Shown one piece after another: positions 61,605 through 64,000 of a DNA stretch of 64,000 nt. The stretch's first letter is position 1, and the number at the start of each line of letters is the position of its first letter. The translations under genes were made by a program, and so were the position numbers. Under the pieces are notes generated by a model. It did no database searches, was not told the origin of the DNA, and saw only the letters and a list, made by a program, of their open reading frames with translations. The stretch is taken from the NCBI GenBank assembly GCA_019009955.1, contig CM032229.1, positions 81,960,501 to 82,024,500 on the forward strand, read 5' to 3'. This stretch comes from Riptortus pedestris (lineage: Eukaryota > Arthropoda > Insecta > Hemiptera > Alydidae).

Positions 61605-62670
61605 TTAGCATATTTCCCTTAGGGGAAATGTCTGTAAATATATATTTGTCTGTTAACACTCTAGCGGTCGCAATTTTTGTTTAATAGTCACCAAACTCGG
61701 TATTTAAACGTTTTCTGTAAAAATAAAGGCCAAGTTCGTTTACGGCTGAAATCGGACCAATGGGAGGGGTGGGGGTTAGAGGGGGATTTTCGAAATTTCG
61801 AAATATCTCCGTTACTATGCGTCGAATCAAAAAATTGTATAGAATCAATCTTATTGCAAATTACATTTGCTATAAATATTGTTATATACATGTATTCTCT
61901 ATCTTGAATATTAACATATATATTTGCAATTTTATTAAGTGTAACGGACGAGCTATGGTCGCTTCTATTCGTTCCCGCCGAAAGTTAGTTCGACTGTTTC
62001 CGTAACTGTTCGGCACTCGTATGGAGATTTCTCTATTGTATAACTTGCTACCCCAACTGGGTAACCAATCTGCCAAGCTGAGTGGAGAAGGGTGTGGGTT
62101 TATAAATTAAATTTAACTAGCCTCATATCAATAGGCAGAAATGAAAATAATAAGGGCGCCACGTTGTTTGTTCTCAAAGGTAACAACGAAACCAGTATTC
62201 TTCAAACAAATGAGTTTATTTATAATAATAAATCAACTATACTTATCTCTAATCTTAACTATAAAAATAATAACTAAATAAAGGATTAAGCAATACTCCC
62301 CATGGGGAGACTTATCAATACAAATAAATAGGCCTTTTCTGTTTTTAATTGTGTATACACAATAAACATAACTTTGGTACCTCTCGTCCGACGAGATAAC
62401 TGCAATTCTTCAAGCTGTATTACATTATGATCCGCCAAAGCGTTTATCTGGAGCCAAATCCTCACTGGAGCTGGAGGTGTACGCTGCTGTCAGCTGCTCG
62501 CTTGTCTCCGGCGATCGCTTCTTGTCTTCAGCTCTCGCGCAGCCTGCCCCGCGCACCAATCTCCCGCCTGTCTCCTTTCCCAATCACCCGTCTTCGGCGA
62601 CGGTAAAAATGGGCCGTAACAAACTTTACGTGTAAAATCTGCTCAGTTTATGCAGCCCTTGCGTGCGGAC
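61605..62670 (-). mobile_element. Helentron-like element (copy M) interrupted by a solo LTR
   Basis: Minus strand: it starts near GTCCGCACGCAAGGGCTGCA with AGCAGATTTTACACG, then, after the LTR at 62046-62621, the 5' module (CTAACTTTCGGCGGGAACGA, GCGACCATAGCTCGTCCG). The junction TTAATAAAATTGCAAATATA, the core, GACCGCTAGAGTGTTAACAG and a very short (TA)n follow. The GGACCTCATTTTCG block is missing, and the element ends CATTTCCCCTAAGGGAAATA plus TGCT. The frames at 61677-62076 are spurious. Confidence 0.85.
62046..62621 (-). mobile_element. solo LTR, family 2
   Basis: 576 bp, TGCTACC...CGTAACA on the plus strand (TGTTACGGCCC...GGTAGCA on the minus). It is flanked by a 4-bp duplication, AACT, at 62042-62045 and 62622-62625. 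The 5' quarter on the minus strand is CpG- and GC-rich (GCGATCGCCGGAGACAAG, GTGCGCGGGGCAGG), in contrast to the rest, which has AATAAA signals (TTATAAATAAACTC). Removing it restores the 5' module of copy M. No gag or pol is adjacent. Confidence 0.85.
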
Positions 62671-63128
62671 CTTTTTCCTTTACAAGCTTCACTATTATAC
62701 TGCTGAAAGCTCTGAACTGTCGAGAGGTTGTATATTCTCTTTGATGCTCACTAGAGCAGTTCCAACTGTTTATACGAGGAACACGTATTCTCCGTATATG
62801 GAGACAGTATGGAAAACAACCATCTTGAGTCAATCCTGCCATAAAACACAATCCACTTGTATAAAGTCTCGACATCCAGAGATATTGATACAAATTCACC
62901 TCTGAACATGCTTTCCCGGAAACAGTTCTTTCATTGTTTGGAGGCTCCAGTTCATAGTATCCGTCTGCCGTAGAAGGCGTGGTTAGCAGTCAGCCCATGG
63001 CTCATTCATTTCCCACGGGACAGAAACCACACAATCATCAAGACTAATAGCTAAAAATTTGCCCCGGTAGATAACATCTTTTCATATACTTTCAATCGAA
63101 TCCGATCCTAAAACGTTGTCATACGAAT

Positions 63129-63133
<5 letters not shown>
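62671..63133. other. no gene recognised
   Basis: Two overlapping frames on opposite strands (62648-62905) have no recognisable motif. Confidence 0.4.

Positions 63134-63188
<55 letters not shown>
63134..63188. repeat. (TA)n flanking the third solo LTR
   Basis: About 27 TA units; a second TA tract at 63783-63831 lies on the other side of the LTR, so the LTR appears to have split one microsatellite. Confidence 0.95.
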
Positions 63189-63192
<4 letters not shown>

Positions 63193-63782
63193 ACGTTTTT
63201 ATTACCAAAACCAGTAATAAACGTTTTTAATAAGAGCTCTTTTGGATTGCAAAATTGAATACTCACAAGTTTCACAGTTTTTATCACTGCACAATTTATT
63301 TCACAATGCACAATACACTTGGTAATTATTCTTAATTACTACTCGCAGTATACACTGATAGCGTCACTATTCTTCAGATTACACAGTTCAATAATTCGCT
63401 CACGGTCACTGAAATTCACAGAAAGACGGCACTGCACTGTCCTTTACTTCGCGGCACTGCACTGTCTTAAACACGGCACTAAACTGTTACTTACAGTCAC
63501 GGCACAACACTGTTCTTCTTATGAAAACACTTTACCGCACTGCACTAAGTCACACTGTAGCACCGAACGCACATATGAACACTTGAGAAGAAAACTGACT
63601 CGCCGGTTCTTTCTATAGGCCGTCGGCATACATCAAAGGAGAATTGTCTGGACCCCTCGACGCTGGACTGGACGGGTCCAGCAGGACCTCGATCCTCTGT
63701 CGGCTTCTTTGATCCACGTCGCACTTCCCAAATACGCGACTCTCACTCTGAAGGATTTTTCACGTATTTAATTTTCGCAACA
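63189..63782 (-). mobile_element. solo LTR, family 1, copy 3
   Basis: 594 bp, TGTTACG...CGCAACA, flanked by ATAT on both sides inside a TA tract. The minus-strand TATA region is changed (CCTATAGAAAGAACC), so the promoter may be weakened. Short degenerate CGGCACTGCACTGTC repeats are clearest in this copy (63420-63540). AATAAA near the end is present. The frame at 63319-63618 is a by-product. Confidence 0.82.
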
Positions 63783-63830
<48 letters not shown>

Positions 63831-63836
<6 letters not shown>

Positions 63837-63922
63837 CAGGTAACCACCCTTTTCCAAGCAGAGTGGGAGTAAGGATTTTATTTAATTAGTTCATCTCTAA
63901 ATAAATTCCTATAGCCCAGGCT
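63831..63922 (-). mobile_element. tRNA-derived SINE fragment (copy S7)
   Basis: The plus strand reads CTACAGGTAACCACCCTTTT, GCAGAGTGGGAGTAAGGATT, TAAATAAATTCCTATAGCCC; this is the reversed body and the start of the B-box side of the SINE family. The head and tail are missing. It abuts a TA tract. Confidence 0.75.
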
Positions 63923-64000
63923 CTTCATTTTCGTATACTCATAAAGTGCCATCATACATTACGTTGTTACTTCTCAGCCATATTTCCATTCCCGTTCTTG

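Overview
This 64 kb window is AT-rich nuclear DNA from an animal, most likely an arthropod and probably an insect. The evidence is two nuclear-type tRNA genes with Pol III terminators, spliceosomal-type signals, tRNA-derived SINEs with target-site duplications, a Jockey-type LINE, a mellifera-like mariner relic, Helitron/Helentron elements and very long dinucleotide microsatellites. Nothing prokaryotic was seen: no operons, no ribosome-binding-site-led ORFs, no CRISPR. Most open frames longer than 60 codons come from microsatellites or transposon relics. I could not identify the species.

Layout. 0-12 kb holds a 1.5 kb fold-back structure, an 80/88-bp minisatellite, a perfect 96-bp inverted repeat, three SINEs, a LINE 3' fragment and a second fold-back. 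12-20 kb holds a long GA tract, two pairs of unclassified repeats and two Helentron-like elements. 22.3-24.6 kb carries two head-to-tail Helitrons with CTAG ends and internal ~298-bp tandem units. 25-36 kb is the least repetitive part. It contains tRNA-Lys(UUU) and tRNA-Phe(GAA), and between them the only plausible piece of a host protein-coding gene: a short last exon with a long AT-rich 3' UTR. 37-45 kb is a cluster of Helentron-like copies (one inserted inside another), a fold-back MITE and an internally deleted mariner. 48.4-48.9 kb is a patterned CT/CA microsatellite. 52.3-52.9 kb is a diverged long inverted repeat. 55-64 kb is a nest of mobile DNA: Helentron-like copies split by a solo LTR, a Jockey LINE or a second solo LTR, two tandem SINEs and two more solo LTRs.

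The dominant theme is a family of non-autonomous rolling-circle-type elements resembling DINE-1/Helentron-associated elements. They begin GTCCGTCACGCAGG, have a subterminal AGCAGATTTCCC matched in inverted form at the 3' end, carry a central (TA)n tract and end in a TTTCCCTTAAGGGAAA palindrome plus TCTGCT. At least three 5' modules are attached to one shared core. One copy interrupts another so cleanly that the pre-insertion site can be read inside the window, which fixes the element ends. These elements also host the other insertions, so they provide a relative insertion order for the region.
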